DNA from: Sphingomonadales bacterium 12-68-11
GTDB lineage: Bacteria > Pseudomonadota > Alphaproteobacteria > Sphingomonadales > Sphingomonadaceae
Assembly (NCBI GenBank): GCA_002279825.1
Contig: NCCV01000006.1
Span: 1-63,757 of the forward strand
Reading direction: 5' to 3'
DNA: 63,757 bases
The notes under the pieces: model-generated
The model's database searches: none
What the model saw: only the letters and a program-made list of their open reading frames with translations
Told to the model about the DNA's origin: nothing
Shown here: positions 18,825 to 26,110 of the stretch, piece by piece
Layout: every line of letters begins with the position of its first letter
How positions within the stretch are numbered: position 1 is the first letter of the stretch
Made by a program: the position numbers and the translations under genes

Positions 18825-19261
18825 TGGGACAGGCGGTGTTGGCGGTCGGTGGCCTGCCGGAATCGCCTTTGGACGCGGCTGCTACCTTTCATGCCGAAGT
18901 GCTGCCGCAAGCTCGCGAGCTGCTTAATCCTCTCCCAACGGGGGAGGGGGACCACCCGCAGGGTGGTGGAGGGGCACCCTCAATGGGTCACGGCCTGTGC
19001 CCCTCCACCACCTTCGGTGGTCCCCCTCCCCGTGCCGGGGAGGAAATCGCGCTGATCTTCGACCCGGCGGGCCACGAGCATCGGGCGTGGCGGATCGCGG
19101 CCGTCCAGGAATTGGCGCGGGAAGCTGCGCCTGCAAGGGTCAACGGCGTTGTCGGCGATGATCAAGAGCGGATCGACGACACGCTCGCCTATCTCGCCGC
19201 CGCCCGCGGCGTCACGGGCCAACTCCTCACCGTGGATGGCAAATCCGCGGAAACCCGCTAG
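18824..19261 (+). CDS. Rossmann-fold-like hypothetical protein with in-frame repeat insertion
   Basis: 145 residues. The C-terminal part (HRAWRIAAVQELAREAAPARVNGV, then LAYLAAARGVTGQLLTVDG) looks like the end of a short-chain dehydrogenase/enoyl-reductase fold, but there is no N-terminal cofactor motif or Tyr-x3-Lys, so it is not expected to be a working reductase. About 40 residues near 35-74, rich in Pro/Gly, are encoded by a palindromic repeat (18928-19042) that left the frame open; without it the protein would be near 105 residues. Overlaps folB by one base. Function unknown. Confidence 0.72.
   Translation: MGQAVLAVGGLPESPLDAAATFHAEVLPQARELLNPLPTGEGDHPQGGGGAPSMGHGLCPSTTFGGPPPRAGEEIALIFDPAGHEHRAWRIAAVQELAREAAPARVNGVVGDDQERIDDTLAYLAAARGVTGQLLTVDGKSAETR
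18928..19042. repeat. Palindromic repeat (CCTCTCCC family) inside a coding gene
   Basis: About 115 bp, nested hairpins: CCTCTCCC with GGGGGAGG on the left, GTGCCGGGGAGG closing on the right, and long inner arms GACCACCC...GGGTGGTGGAGGGGCAC against GTGCCCCTCCACCACC...GGTGGTCC. Extragenic type, yet it sits within the frame of the Rossmann-like gene after folB without a stop codon. Confidence 0.88.
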
Positions 19262-19270
19262 ACAGGCCGG

Positions 19271-20272
19271 ATGAGCTGCGCCCAGCCTCTTGTCGACGCC
19301 TTCAACCGGCGGATCACGTACCTGCGGCTGTCGGTCACCGATCGCTGCGATCTGCGCTGTTCCTATTGCATGCCCGAGGCGATGCAGTTCCTGCCCAAGA
19401 AGGAAGTGCTGACCCTCGACGAGCTGCACAAGGTGGCGCTCGCGTTCATCGATCGCGGGGTCAGCAAGATCCGCCTGACCGGCGGTGAGCCGCTGGTGCG
19501 GCGCGACATGATCGAGCTGGTTCGCGCGCTCGGCCGCAAGCTCGGGGACGGGCTCGACGAGCTGACGCTGACTACCAACGGCACCCAGCTTGAGCGGTTC
19601 GCCGACGATCTCGCGGCTGCCGGCGTGAAGCGCATCAACGTCTCCCTCGACACGCTCGACCCGGTGCTGTTCGAGACGCTCAGCCGCCGTAACCGGCTCG
19701 GCGACGTGCTGCGCGGCATCGCCGCCGCGCGTGAGGCGGGGCTCAAGGTCAAGCTCAACACGGTGGCGCTCAAGGGCCTCAACGAGGCCGAGATCCCGTT
19801 CCTGATCGAATGGGCGCACCGCCACGGCCACGAACTGACGCTGATTGAGGCCATGCCGCTCGGCGAAATCGACGGCGAACGCGCCGACCACTACTTGCCC
19901 CTGACCGCGGTACGCGACGATTTGGAGGCGCGCTGGACGCTCACTCCGTCGGAGCATCGCAGCGGCGGACCGGCGCGCTATGTCCAGATCGCCCAGACCG
20001 GCGGCCGGCTCGGCTTCATCACCCCGCTCACCAACAACTTCTGTGCCGGCTGCAACCGCGTGCGGGTGACCGCGACGGGCCAGCTCTACGCCTGCTTGGG
20101 CGGGGCCGAGCAGGTCGATCTGCGCGCCGCGCTGCGCTCGGACGCGCCCGATGCCAATGTCGCGCTGGCGCTCGACGAGGCGATGCGGATCAAGCCCGAG
20201 AAGCACCACTTCCGCATCGAACGCGGCGCCGCGCCCGCGCAGCCGCGGCCGATGTCGCTGACGGGGGGGTGA
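19271..20272 (+). CDS. moaA: GTP 3',8-cyclase
   Basis: Radical-SAM enzyme opening molybdopterin synthesis. 333 residues. N-terminal cluster Cys26, Cys30, Cys33 (DRCDLRCSYCMPEA); C-terminal cluster Cys258, Cys261, Cys275 (NNFCAGCNRVRVTATGQLYACLG pattern) that holds GTP; the SAM-binding LTGGEPLVR; and the C-terminal Gly-Gly tail (SLTGG) needed for activity. It starts nine bases after the previous gene. Followed by moaD and moaE with repeat A2 between; moaC and moaB are not in the window. Confidence 0.98.
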   Translation: MSCAQPLVDAFNRRITYLRLSVTDRCDLRCSYCMPEAMQFLPKKEVLTLDELHKVALAFIDRGVSKIRLTGGEPLVRRDMIELVRALGRKLGDGLDELTLTTNGTQLERFADDLAAAGVKRINVSLDTLDPVLFETLSRRNRLGDVLRGIAAAREAGLKVKLNTVALKGLNEAEIPFLIEWAHRHGHELTLIEAMPLGEIDGERADHYLPLTAVRDDLEARWTLTPSEHRSGGPARYVQIAQTGGRLGFITPLTNNFCAGCNRVRVTATGQLYACLGGAEQVDLRAALRSDAPDANVALALDEAMRIKPEKHHFRIERGAAPAQPRPMSLTGG

Positions 20273-20285
20273 TGTACCGCTCCTT

Positions 20286-20372
20286 CGTCATTGCGAGCGA
20301 AGCGAAGCAATCCAGGGCGCCAGAGCTATACGCCCTGGATCGCCACGGGGCCTGCGGCCCCTCGCAATGACG
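20286..20372. repeat. Dispersed palindrome, family A copy 2 (moaA-moaD gap)
   Basis: 87 bp, same orientation as copy 1, ends CGTCATTGCG and CGCAATGACG. The right arm carries the internal hairpin GGGGCCTGCGGCCCC. It fills nearly all of the moaA-moaD gap, and the moaD Shine-Dalgarno GAAAGAA begins at its last base. Confidence 0.9.
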
Positions 20373-20383
20373 AAAGAATAGTG

Positions 20384-20626
20384 GTGGCCGTCAAGCTCGT
20401 CTTCCTCGGCAAGCTGGCCGATCTCGCGGGTGCGCCTGACAAGGACGTGGCGGGGCCGCTCGATTGGGCCGGCCTGCTCGCGGCGCTGCCCGGGCCGCTC
20501 GGCGAAGCGGCGCGGGGCGAACGGGTCAAGCTCGCGGTCAATGGCGTGATACTGGCGGAAAAGACTGCGGTCGCCGCGCGTGATGGGGACGAGATCGCGC
20601 TGCTCCCGCCCGTCAGCGGAGGCTGA
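20384..20626 (+). CDS. moaD: Molybdopterin synthase small subunit
   Basis: Ubiquitin-like sulfur carrier; its C-terminal Gly-Gly (PPVSGG) is thiocarboxylated and donates sulfur to cyclic pyranopterin monophosphate. 80 residues, usual length. No ATG is available; two adjacent GTGs (20381, 20384) are in frame, and the second has better spacing from GAAAGAA (20372-20378). moaE starts two bases after its stop, so the two subunits are probably translated together. Confidence 0.92.
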   Translation: MAVKLVFLGKLADLAGAPDKDVAGPLDWAGLLAALPGPLGEAARGERVKLAVNGVILAEKTAVAARDGDEIALLPPVSGG

Positions 20627-20627
20627 G

Positions 20628-21068
20628 ATGCGGGACGTCCGCCTGCTTGAGGCGCCGTTCGATCCCGAAGCGGCGGTGGCGGCTTTCGCAGCGGTGCATC
20701 CGGCGGCGGGCGGCGTGGCCAGCTTCGTCGGCAAAGTCCGGCCCGACGACGGGGTCGAGGCGCTCGAGCTCAGCCATTACGAGCGCCTGACGCTCGCCGG
20801 GTTCGAAACGCTGGCCGATACCGCGCTGGCCCGCTGGCCGCTCGACGGGCTGCTGATCCTTCACCGCACCGGACGAATGACGCCCGGCGACCCGATCGTA
20901 CTTGTCGCCGCCGCCTCGCGCCACCGCCGCGCCGCGCTTGAGGCGGTCGATTTCGCGATGGATCACCTCAAGAGCGATGCCTGGCTGTGGAAGCGCGAAC
21001 TGCGGGCCGGCACCTGGCACTGGATCGAACCCCGCAGCGAAGACCACACCGACCTCGCGCGCTGGTAA
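20628..21068 (+). CDS. moaE: Molybdopterin synthase catalytic subunit
   Basis: Pairs with MoaD to build the dithiolene of molybdopterin. 146 residues. Characteristic are GGVASFVGKVRPDDGVEALELSHY early on, the basic pocket AASRHRRAALEAVDFAMDHLK and the catalytic-lysine region DAWLWKRE. The ATG at 20628 follows the moaD stop by one base. The gene ends just before a degenerate C-rich hairpin (about 21071-21094) that may end the transcript. Confidence 0.96.
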   Translation: MRDVRLLEAPFDPEAAVAAFAAVHPAAGGVASFVGKVRPDDGVEALELSHYERLTLAGFETLADTALARWPLDGLLILHRTGRMTPGDPIVLVAAASRHRRAALEAVDFAMDHLKSDAWLWKRELRAGTWHWIEPRSEDHTDLARW

Positions 21069-21101
21069 TCCCCCTCCCGCTTGCGGTCGGGGGGCTTCGG
21101 T

Positions 21102-21115
21102 TTGATCGCCGTCAA
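21102..21115. promoter_or_regulatory. Near-consensus FNR box
   Basis: TTGAT, CGCC, GTCAA: nine of the ten defined bases of the FNR consensus TTGAT-N4-ATCAA. It lies 51 bases before the ATG of the membrane-protein gene at 21167, about the distance for a class II activated promoter with a short leader, and 518 bases from the stop of a gene for an FNR-like regulator. The -10 is weak. Prediction only. Confidence 0.65.
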
Positions 21116-21166
21116 AGCGGCCCGGCGCGATTCGGCGCATCCCGTCTCCAGCAAAGGAGACGACCG

Positions 21167-21607
21167 ATGGCCGAACGCCTGCCCCGCCAGCTGATCGCCG
21201 AGAAGGCGATCGTCCATGATGCTCACGAGATCCTCGCGCCGCGCGCGCCGACCACCGTGGACCGCAGCTTCGAGCTGCCGACCGCGCTTTACGCGATCAC
21301 GGTCGGCCTGTTTCTCGGCTACATCGGCTTGATGGCGTGGGGCTTCGCGCACCCGGAGATGATCCTGCCGGTGGCGATTTTCGTGCTGTTCGTGTGTGCG
21401 GGGTTCGGGGTGCCCGCGCTGTGGGTGCGGATGCAGCCTGACACCGCGAGCAAGCCCAAGAGCTGGAGCCGCTTCCAGGCGGAGGGCGTGATGACGCTGA
21501 CCGGCCGGCTCAAGGCCAACGAGGCCGCCGCGCAAGTCTTGGTCATGCCGGCGGTGCTCTTCCTGTGGGGCGTGGCGGCGGTGACGATCGCCGCCCTGGT
21601 TCGTTGA
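21167..21607 (+). CDS. Hypothetical three-helix membrane protein, possibly FNR controlled
   Basis: 146 residues, not recognised beyond being membrane bound. Hydrophilic N-terminus (1-37), helices at about 38-58, 64-86 and 124-144, and a basic, Trp-containing loop (about 90-120) between the last two. No metal-binding cysteine or histidine cluster. AAGGAG upstream (21154-21159) is a good Shine-Dalgarno for the ATG at 21167. A near-consensus FNR box precedes it; moaE lies upstream and an FNR-like regulator converges from downstream. A role in low-oxygen respiration is only a guess from context. Confidence 0.75.
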   Translation: MAERLPRQLIAEKAIVHDAHEILAPRAPTTVDRSFELPTALYAITVGLFLGYIGLMAWGFAHPEMILPVAIFVLFVCAGFGVPALWVRMQPDTASKPKSWSRFQAEGVMTLTGRLKANEAAAQVLVMPAVLFLWGVAAVTIAALVR

Positions 21608-21632
21608 GCGGGGTGCGATGAGGAGTCGCTAG

Positions 21633-22331
21633 CTAGACGACCCGTTCCTCGTCGGACTGTCCCAGGCGCGCGGGATCGAGCAGCTCGATCCCGCGCGCTC
21701 CCTTGCGCTGAATCACGCGGTCGTTCTCCAGCTTGGTGAGCGCGCGGCTGACCGTCTCGATCGTCAGCCCGAGCATGTTGCCCATTTCGCCGCGGGTCAG
21801 CGGCAGGTCGAACTGGCGCGCCGGATGGCACGGCGAATCGCTCGCCGCCTCGGCCAGCGCCAGCAACAGGCTGCCGACTTTGTCGCGCGCGCTCGGCCGC
21901 GCGTCGAGCGCGAGCAACTGGCGCGACCGGTGCAGGTCTTCCTCCGAACGGCGCAGCAGCGCGCGGGCCAGCGCCGGATGGCGGTCGAGCGCGGCGTTCA
22001 TGTCGCGCCGCGCGAACACGCATAGCTCGCTCTCGCCGAGCGCGACCACGTCGTGGTGCGCGAACGGGGCGAACAGCTCGCCGATGAAGCCCGCCGGGTG
22101 GATGAGCGCGAGAATCCGCTCGCGCCCTTCCTCGTCGACCGAGGTGACCTTGAGCGCGCCTCTGACGAGGGTGGCGCAGGCGGCATCCTCGTCGCCGGCC
22201 GCGAACAGCAGTTCGCCGCGCCCGAGCGTGCGCATGCGGCCGGCGCGGGCCAGCGAATCGCGTTCCTCCTCGCTCAGCACCGAGCATGCAGCGCGGTCGC
22301 GGACCGGGCAGCCGGCGCAGGCCGAGCCCAT
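21633..22331 (-). CDS. Crp/Fnr family regulator with FNR-type cysteines
   Basis: 232 residues: a cyclic-nucleotide-type beta-roll, dimer helix and C-terminal winged helix. Cys5, Cys8 and Cys16 near the N-terminus plus Cys104 (SELCVFARRD) match the layout of the four [4Fe-4S] ligands of FNR (spacing differs slightly), so oxygen sensing is likely. The recognition helix reads ETVSRAL, with the Glu, Ser and Arg of E. coli FNR, predicting a TTGAT-N4-ATCAA site; one such site lies at 21102. It starts within the stop of the lipoprotein gene upstream (TGATG), so the two are co-transcribed. Confidence 0.9.
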   Translation of the reverse strand: MGSACAGCPVRDRAACSVLSEEERDSLARAGRMRTLGRGELLFAAGDEDAACATLVRGALKVTSVDEEGRERILALIHPAGFIGELFAPFAHHDVVALGESELCVFARRDMNAALDRHPALARALLRRSEEDLHRSRQLLALDARPSARDKVGSLLLALAEAASDSPCHPARQFDLPLTRGEMGNMLGLTIETVSRALTKLENDRVIQRKGARGIELLDPARLGQSDEERVV

Positions 22332-22822
22332 CAGCCGAGCATCCCCAGCAACGCCGTGATCGTGGCCGTCTGGTCGTCCACCGTCAGCGCGGCCGATTCG
22401 CGCGCGCTGGCGATCGGGGTGAGCTCGGTTCCTTCGGTCGCGGCGGTGGCGTAGAGCCGGTCGAGATCTGCGAGCGCGACCAGTGCCCGGCTGCGCGCCG
22501 ATTCGAGACTCGCCACGGCGATGTGCGCGCGCGCCCAGGACTCGCTCCCGGCGGCGCTGCCGCGCGCGGCTTCGACCGCATTGCGCGCTGCTGGCGCGGC
22601 CACGGCGAAGGCGTCTTGCGCGCCGGCAACTTCAGCGCCGAGGCGCGCCAGATCGCCGATCACCGCCGGGAGCGCGGGCGGCGGGCGGTAGGGCGGGGGC
22701 GGCGCCAGCGTGCCCGTGATCCGCTCGGCATCGCGCACTGCAAGGCTAGGGTAGTCGCCTGGGGCGGCGGTCTGGCACGCCCCGAGCAGGACGAACGCGG
22801 TCAGCATGGCCGGGCGCTTCAT
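22331..22822 (-). CDS. Hypothetical lipoprotein upstream of the Fnr-like gene
   Basis: 163 residues: signal peptide with lipobox LGAC (Cys16), a Pro-rich stretch (about 40-52), then an Ala-rich, probably helical region. No family recognised. Its stop overlaps the start of the Fnr-like regulator, an unusual arrangement that ties its expression to the regulator. Ala-rich composition makes remote similarity hard to judge. Confidence 0.72.
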   Translation of the reverse strand: MKRPAMLTAFVLLGACQTAAPGDYPSLAVRDAERITGTLAPPPPYRPPPALPAVIGDLARLGAEVAGAQDAFAVAAPAARNAVEAARGSAAGSESWARAHIAVASLESARSRALVALADLDRLYATAATEGTELTPIASARESAALTVDDQTATITALLGMLG

Positions 22823-22882
22823 GATCGGGCCTTAGCCGCTTGCGCCGGAGCTTTCCAGCACGCGCGCCAAGCGACCGGGGCG

Positions 22883-22909
22883 TTGACAGCGCGGGCCTCT
22901 TGGCATAAC
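22883..22909 (+). promoter_or_regulatory. Predicted rplU-rpmA promoter
   Basis: Perfect TTGACA (22883-22888) with CATAAC (22904-22909) after 15 bases; the short spacer is slightly off optimum. It lies about 95 bases before the rplU ATG, leaving a structured leader. Confidence 0.6.
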
Positions 22910-22924
22910 GGCCCCGCTTGCTTC

Positions 22925-22948
22925 GGCGCCTTCAGGGGCGCCCTTTTT
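22925..22948 (+). terminator. Terminator-like hairpin in the rplU leader (possible attenuator)
   Basis: GGCGCC, six-base loop TTCAGG, GGCGCC, then C and five Ts (22944-22948). It begins only about ten bases after the expected transcription start and lies before, not after, the ribosomal genes; no plus-strand gene ends here. It may attenuate the rplU-rpmA transcript or serve in autoregulation. The six-pair stem is short. Confidence 0.5.
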
Positions 22949-23004
22949 GTCGTTGGCGGGATCATCCCCGTCCGCGGCAGTCGCAAAGAACGGATTTGAA
23001 AACC

Positions 23005-23334
23005 ATGTTCGCTGTAGTGCGCACGGGCGGCAAGCAATATCGCGTCGCCGAAGGAGACAAGATCGCGGTCGAGAAGCTGGCGGGTGACGCCGGCGACACG
23101 ATCACGCTGGGCGAAGTCCTGCTGGCCGGCGAGGGCGACACCGTCGCCGACGCCGCCAAGGTCATGGTCTCCGCCGAGATCATCGCCCAGGCGAAGAGCG
23201 AGAAGGTGGTCGTCTTCAAGAAGCGTCGCCGCCACAACTATCGCCGCAAGGCCGGGCATCGCCAGCAGATGACGTTGCTGCGCATCGTTTCGGTGGGCGA
23301 GGCCAACTTCGAAGCACCCGGAGCAGAGGAATGA
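23005..23334 (+). CDS. rplU: 50S ribosomal protein L21
   Basis: Large-subunit protein that binds 23S rRNA with L20. 109 residues. [20 protein letters not shown] is the standard beginning, and [16 protein letters not shown] the conserved rRNA-binding loop. The ATG at 23005 follows a leader with a promoter and a terminator-like hairpin. rpmA is 53 bases downstream, the usual pairing. Confidence 0.98.
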   Translation: MFAVVRTGGKQYRVAEGDKIAVEKLAGDAGDTITLGEVLLAGEGDTVADAAKVMVSAEIIAQAKSEKVVVFKKRRRHNYRRKAGHRQQMTLLRIVSVGEANFEAPGAEE

Positions 23335-23387
23335 GCACCACTTCGTCCCCCAAGCGGCGGCTGACGAGCAGTAAGAGGTAGATCGCA

Positions 23388-23657
23388 ATGGCACATAAGA
23401 AAGCAGGCGGCTCATCCCGCAACGGTCGCGACTCGGCTGGCCGGCGCCTTGGCGTGAAGAAGTTCGGCGGCCAGGAAGTGGTCGGCGGCAACATCCTGAT
23501 CCGCCAGCGCGGCACCAAGGTTTACCCGGGTGCCAACGTCGGGATCGGCAAGGATCACACGCTGTTCGCGCTGATTCAGGGCGTGGTGCGTTTCCACGCC
23601 GGCAAGCTCGGGCGCAAGTACGTGTCGGTCGACGCGGTGGCCCAGGCAGCCGAATAA
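23388..23657 (+). CDS. rpmA: 50S ribosomal protein L27
   Basis: Its N-terminal tail reaches the peptidyl-transferase centre. 89 residues, starting [20 protein letters not shown], the normal form without the cleavable extension of Firmicutes. VIRQRGTK appears as [22 protein letters not shown] upstream supplies the Shine-Dalgarno. Followed by a clear intrinsic terminator; obg, often next in other bacteria, is replaced by an acetyltransferase gene. Confidence 0.98.
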   Translation: MAHKKAGGSSRNGRDSAGRRLGVKKFGGQEVVGGNILIRQRGTKVYPGANVGIGKDHTLFALIQGVVRFHAGKLGRKYVSVDAVAQAAE

Positions 23658-23740
23658 TCGGATGATCCGCTGACGGGGTCATCCACGGGATGGCCCTCCA
23701 GGATCATTGGGGCCGGTGCGGTAAAACGCCCGGCAAATGA

Positions 23741-23770
23741 GGGAGACGGGGCCGCCCCGCCTCCCTTTTT
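23741..23770 (+). terminator. Intrinsic terminator of rplU-rpmA
   Basis: GGGAG-A-CGGGG, loop CCG, CCCCG-C-CTCCC, then TTTTT: an 11-position stem with one mismatch, 83 bases after the rpmA stop. Confidence 0.85.
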
Positions 23771-23844
23771 CGTCTCCCTCGCAAGATCGGCGTCACATGC
23801 CCGGCCCATAGCCGGGTGCGGAGCGGGCCCGAGGGAGACGAGCG

Positions 23845-24399
23845 ATGTTTATTCGCACCGAACGGCTGTTTCTGCGGCCGGTGTTCGAGGAAGATTGGCG
23901 CGAGATTCTTGCCGGAATCGGTGAGGAAGCGGTCGTGCGCATGCTCGCGCGCGCGCCTTGGCCTTATGCGGCGAGCGACGCGCGCGAGTTCTGCGCCCGG
24001 CCGCACGATCCGCGTCTTCCGACGTTCGCCGTCACGCTCCCAGGCATGGCCGGGGCGCCCTTGATCGGCGTGTGCGGCTTCCACGAGGAAGATGAGGGCA
24101 TCGAGTTCGGCTATTGGATCGCGCCGGGGCGCTGGGGCCGCGGCTACGCGACCGAAGCGGGCCGCGCGGCGCTCGAAGTCGTGCGGGCCACGCGGGTCCG
24201 GCGCGTCCTCGCCGGCCATTACCTCGACAACCCGGCCTCGGGCAAAGTGCTGCGCAAGCTCGGCTTTGCCGAGACGGGCGAAGTGCGTCCGACCTTCTGC
24301 CGGGCGCGCGGCGGCGAAATGGTATTGGCGCGGCGCTTTGCGCTCGAGCTGTGCGGGGTCGATGGCTCGCTGGACGCGGCCATGCCGAAGGTGGCGTGA
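23845..24399 (+). CDS. GNAT family N-acetyltransferase (RimJ/RimL-like)
   Basis: 184 residues. The opening IRTERLFLRPVFEEDW is typical of the RimJ/RimL group that acetylates ribosomal-protein or other N-termini. The acetyl-CoA loop is GRWGRGYATEAG, followed by RVLAGHYLDNPASGKVLRKLGF, the classic motif-B helix. Substrate unknown. AGGGAGACGAGCG before the ATG provides the Shine-Dalgarno. Family A repeat copy 3 follows the stop. Confidence 0.9.
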   Translation: MFIRTERLFLRPVFEEDWREILAGIGEEAVVRMLARAPWPYAASDAREFCARPHDPRLPTFAVTLPGMAGAPLIGVCGFHEEDEGIEFGYWIAPGRWGRGYATEAGRAALEVVRATRVRRVLAGHYLDNPASGKVLRKLGFAETGEVRPTFCRARGGEMVLARRFALELCGVDGSLDAAMPKVA

Positions 24400-24416
24400 G
24401 ACGCATCGTACTGCTT

Positions 24417-24501
24417 TGTCCTTGCGAGCAGCACAGCGACGAAGCAATCCAGGGCCGCGGCGCGCAACGCCCTGGATTGCTTCGCTACGCTCGCCATGAC
24501 G
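24417..24501. repeat. Dispersed palindrome, family A copy 3 (diverged)
   Basis: 85 bp. Both arms are of the GAAGCAATCCAGGG type (CCCTGGATTGCTTCG on the right); ends are diverged (TTGTCCTTGCGAG against CTCGCCATGACGAG). A T-rich run follows at 24506-24517, so the element could also end transcription of the acetyltransferase gene. It separates two convergent genes. Confidence 0.85.
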
Positions 24502-24524
24502 AGTGTTTCTTTTTTTGCCCGCGG

Positions 24525-25175
24525 CTACGCGGAAGGCGCCGCCCCCACGATTCTGGCCAGCGGATTCGGCGCCGGTTCGGCCACGCGCTTGAGCCGGCTG
24601 TGGTCGCGGTGGCGGAACAGCGCGTCCTGCCCGCGGACTTTCAGCATGGTATCCTGCAGGTAGCTCCACGATCCGTCGGCATGGAAAGTCACTTCGATCG
24701 TGTAGGATTGGGTGGTGAAGGCCTGTTCGAGAAAGCCCGTCGAGCAGATGCCGTAGTCGGTATGGCCACGTTCCGCCTTGAGCGTGAGCTTGCGGGCGTC
24801 GGGCTCGGCATGGCCGGCGGCGAGCGCGCACTGCCCGCGCGGGATGGTCAGCGATTGCAGGATCAGCCCGGTGGCGGGCTCGTAGAGCCAATATCCAACC
24901 TGGTCGTGGAAGGTTACGTCTTCCTCTCGGGTGTTGACGTGCTGGTGGTAGCGCAGCCCATAGAATAGCTGCGGGCCGTTCGCCTGGTGATCGATCGGCT
25001 CAAACACGATCCGCTCGAAGTACCGGCGCTGCTCGGGCCCGCCGGCCTTGGGGGCGACGTCCACGCCGTGCAGCCCCTCCCATGTACCGGCCAGGCCGCG
25101 CAGGGGGCCGAGGTTGCGCAAGGTGTCGGGATCGACGTCCTCTGGCTCGGTGAAGATGTCGTCGGGAACGTCCAC
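24525..25175 (-). CDS. Haem-binding beta-barrel / nitrobindin-like (FABP-type) protein
   Basis: 216 residues. The segment LGPLRGLAGTWEG near the N-terminus is typical of THAP4/nitrobindin-like barrels (formerly DUF1794); HDQVGYWLYEPATG and the C-terminal barrel strands fit. Nitrobindins bind ferric haem b and react with NO or peroxynitrite; the proximal His in the C-terminal strand may be in FRHRDHSRL, but this is uncertain. Starts at GTG with AAAGG three bases before. It lies 31 bases from the PF10118 gene, same strand, so both may form one transcript. Confidence 0.75.
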   Translation of the reverse strand: MDVPDDIFTEPEDVDPDTLRNLGPLRGLAGTWEGLHGVDVAPKAGGPEQRRYFERIVFEPIDHQANGPQLFYGLRYHQHVNTREEDVTFHDQVGYWLYEPATGLILQSLTIPRGQCALAAGHAEPDARKLTLKAERGHTDYGICSTGFLEQAFTTQSYTIEVTFHADGSWSYLQDTMLKVRGQDALFRHRDHSRLKRVAEPAPNPLARIVGAAPSA

Positions 25176-25206
25176 GTGCCTTTCATAGCGCGTGGTCCGT
25201 AGGAGG

Positions 25207-26070
25207 CTAGGCGGTTGTCGGGCCGGCTTCGTAAGCTGCGATAAGGTGGCGATCGTCCTGCTGCCATGGGTGGAAGCCAGGGCGGAAGTACGCGCACCAC
25301 GCGGGGAACACCCGGCGCAGGATGCCGGGCGTGCCGACCAGGTACCAGGCCAGCCGCGCCTTCGCGCGCCAGCCCGTGATGCCGTCCTGCGCCAGCAGGT
25401 CGAGCGCGTCGAGCGAGCGGTTGCGCACGAAGCTGAGCGTGATCAGCAGCATGATGCGGCTGCGGACTTTCCAGCGCCGCCACCGGCTCCACCCTTGCGT
25501 GGCATGGCGCCAGGTGTCGTAGGCGACCCCCTTGTGTTCGATTTCCTCGACCGCGTGCCAGCGCCACAGCTCGGCCTGCTCGCTGCCGACCCTGCCGAAC
25601 TGCTCGGGATGCTCGAGGAACTCGTGCGCGAACATCGCGGTAAAGTGTTCGAGCGCGATCGTCACCGCCAGCCAGGCGTAAGTCGGCCGCGCATAGATCT
25701 GGCCGAGCAGCCACTCGACCCGCGCATCGATTCGCCCGAGGTCGTAACCGGCGGCCGCGGCGGCGCGGTTGAAGGCGAGATGCTCGCGCGTGTGGTTGAC
25801 CTCCTGGCGGATGAAGGCGCGGATATCTTCGGCGAGCGGGGGCGGCGCGCCGTCGCGGAACGCCTTGACCGCATCGATGAACAGCGTCTCGCCGCGCGGG
25901 AACGTGGCGGACAGCGCATTGAACCACGCGGTCGCGACCGGGTCGCCGTTGGCCCACCAGCGTTCCGGCACCGCCCCGCGGCCGAACCGGCGATCGCGGA
26001 CGTTGAGCGTCAGGTCCGCGGGCGACTTGCCATCGGCGGGCGCGAGGTCGAAACGGGTCGGCGCGTTCAT
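25207..26070 (-). CDS. Metal-dependent hydrolase-like protein (PF10118, COG3687)
   Basis: 287 residues, all-helical. Carboxylate/histidine pairs consistent with a ferritin-like di-metal site occur in order: EVNHTREH, ALEHFTAMFAHEF and WHAVEEIEHKGVAYD. PF10118 members are annotated as predicted metal-dependent hydrolases; the reaction is unproven. The gene diverges from a TetR regulator across a 30-base gap, and the inverted repeat there suggests control by that regulator. The nitrobindin-like gene follows. Confidence 0.85.
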   Translation of the reverse strand: MNAPTRFDLAPADGKSPADLTLNVRDRRFGRGAVPERWWANGDPVATAWFNALSATFPRGETLFIDAVKAFRDGAPPPLAEDIRAFIRQEVNHTREHLAFNRAAAAAGYDLGRIDARVEWLLGQIYARPTYAWLAVTIALEHFTAMFAHEFLEHPEQFGRVGSEQAELWRWHAVEEIEHKGVAYDTWRHATQGWSRWRRWKVRSRIMLLITLSFVRNRSLDALDLLAQDGITGWRAKARLAWYLVGTPGILRRVFPAWCAYFRPGFHPWQQDDRHLIAAYEAGPTTA

Positions 26071-26088
26071 GAGCGTAAATCTAGGATT

Positions 26089-26110
26089 TAACTGACACTG
26101 ATGTCAATTA
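26089..26110. promoter_or_regulatory. Predicted TetR operator across the regulator's start codon
   Basis: TAACTGACA, four bases, TGTCAATTA: nine-base arms with one mismatch. The ATG of the TetR gene (26101-26103) lies inside it, and the divergent gene starts 19 bases to the left. A bound dimer would stop both genes. Inferred from symmetry and position. Confidence 0.7.
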
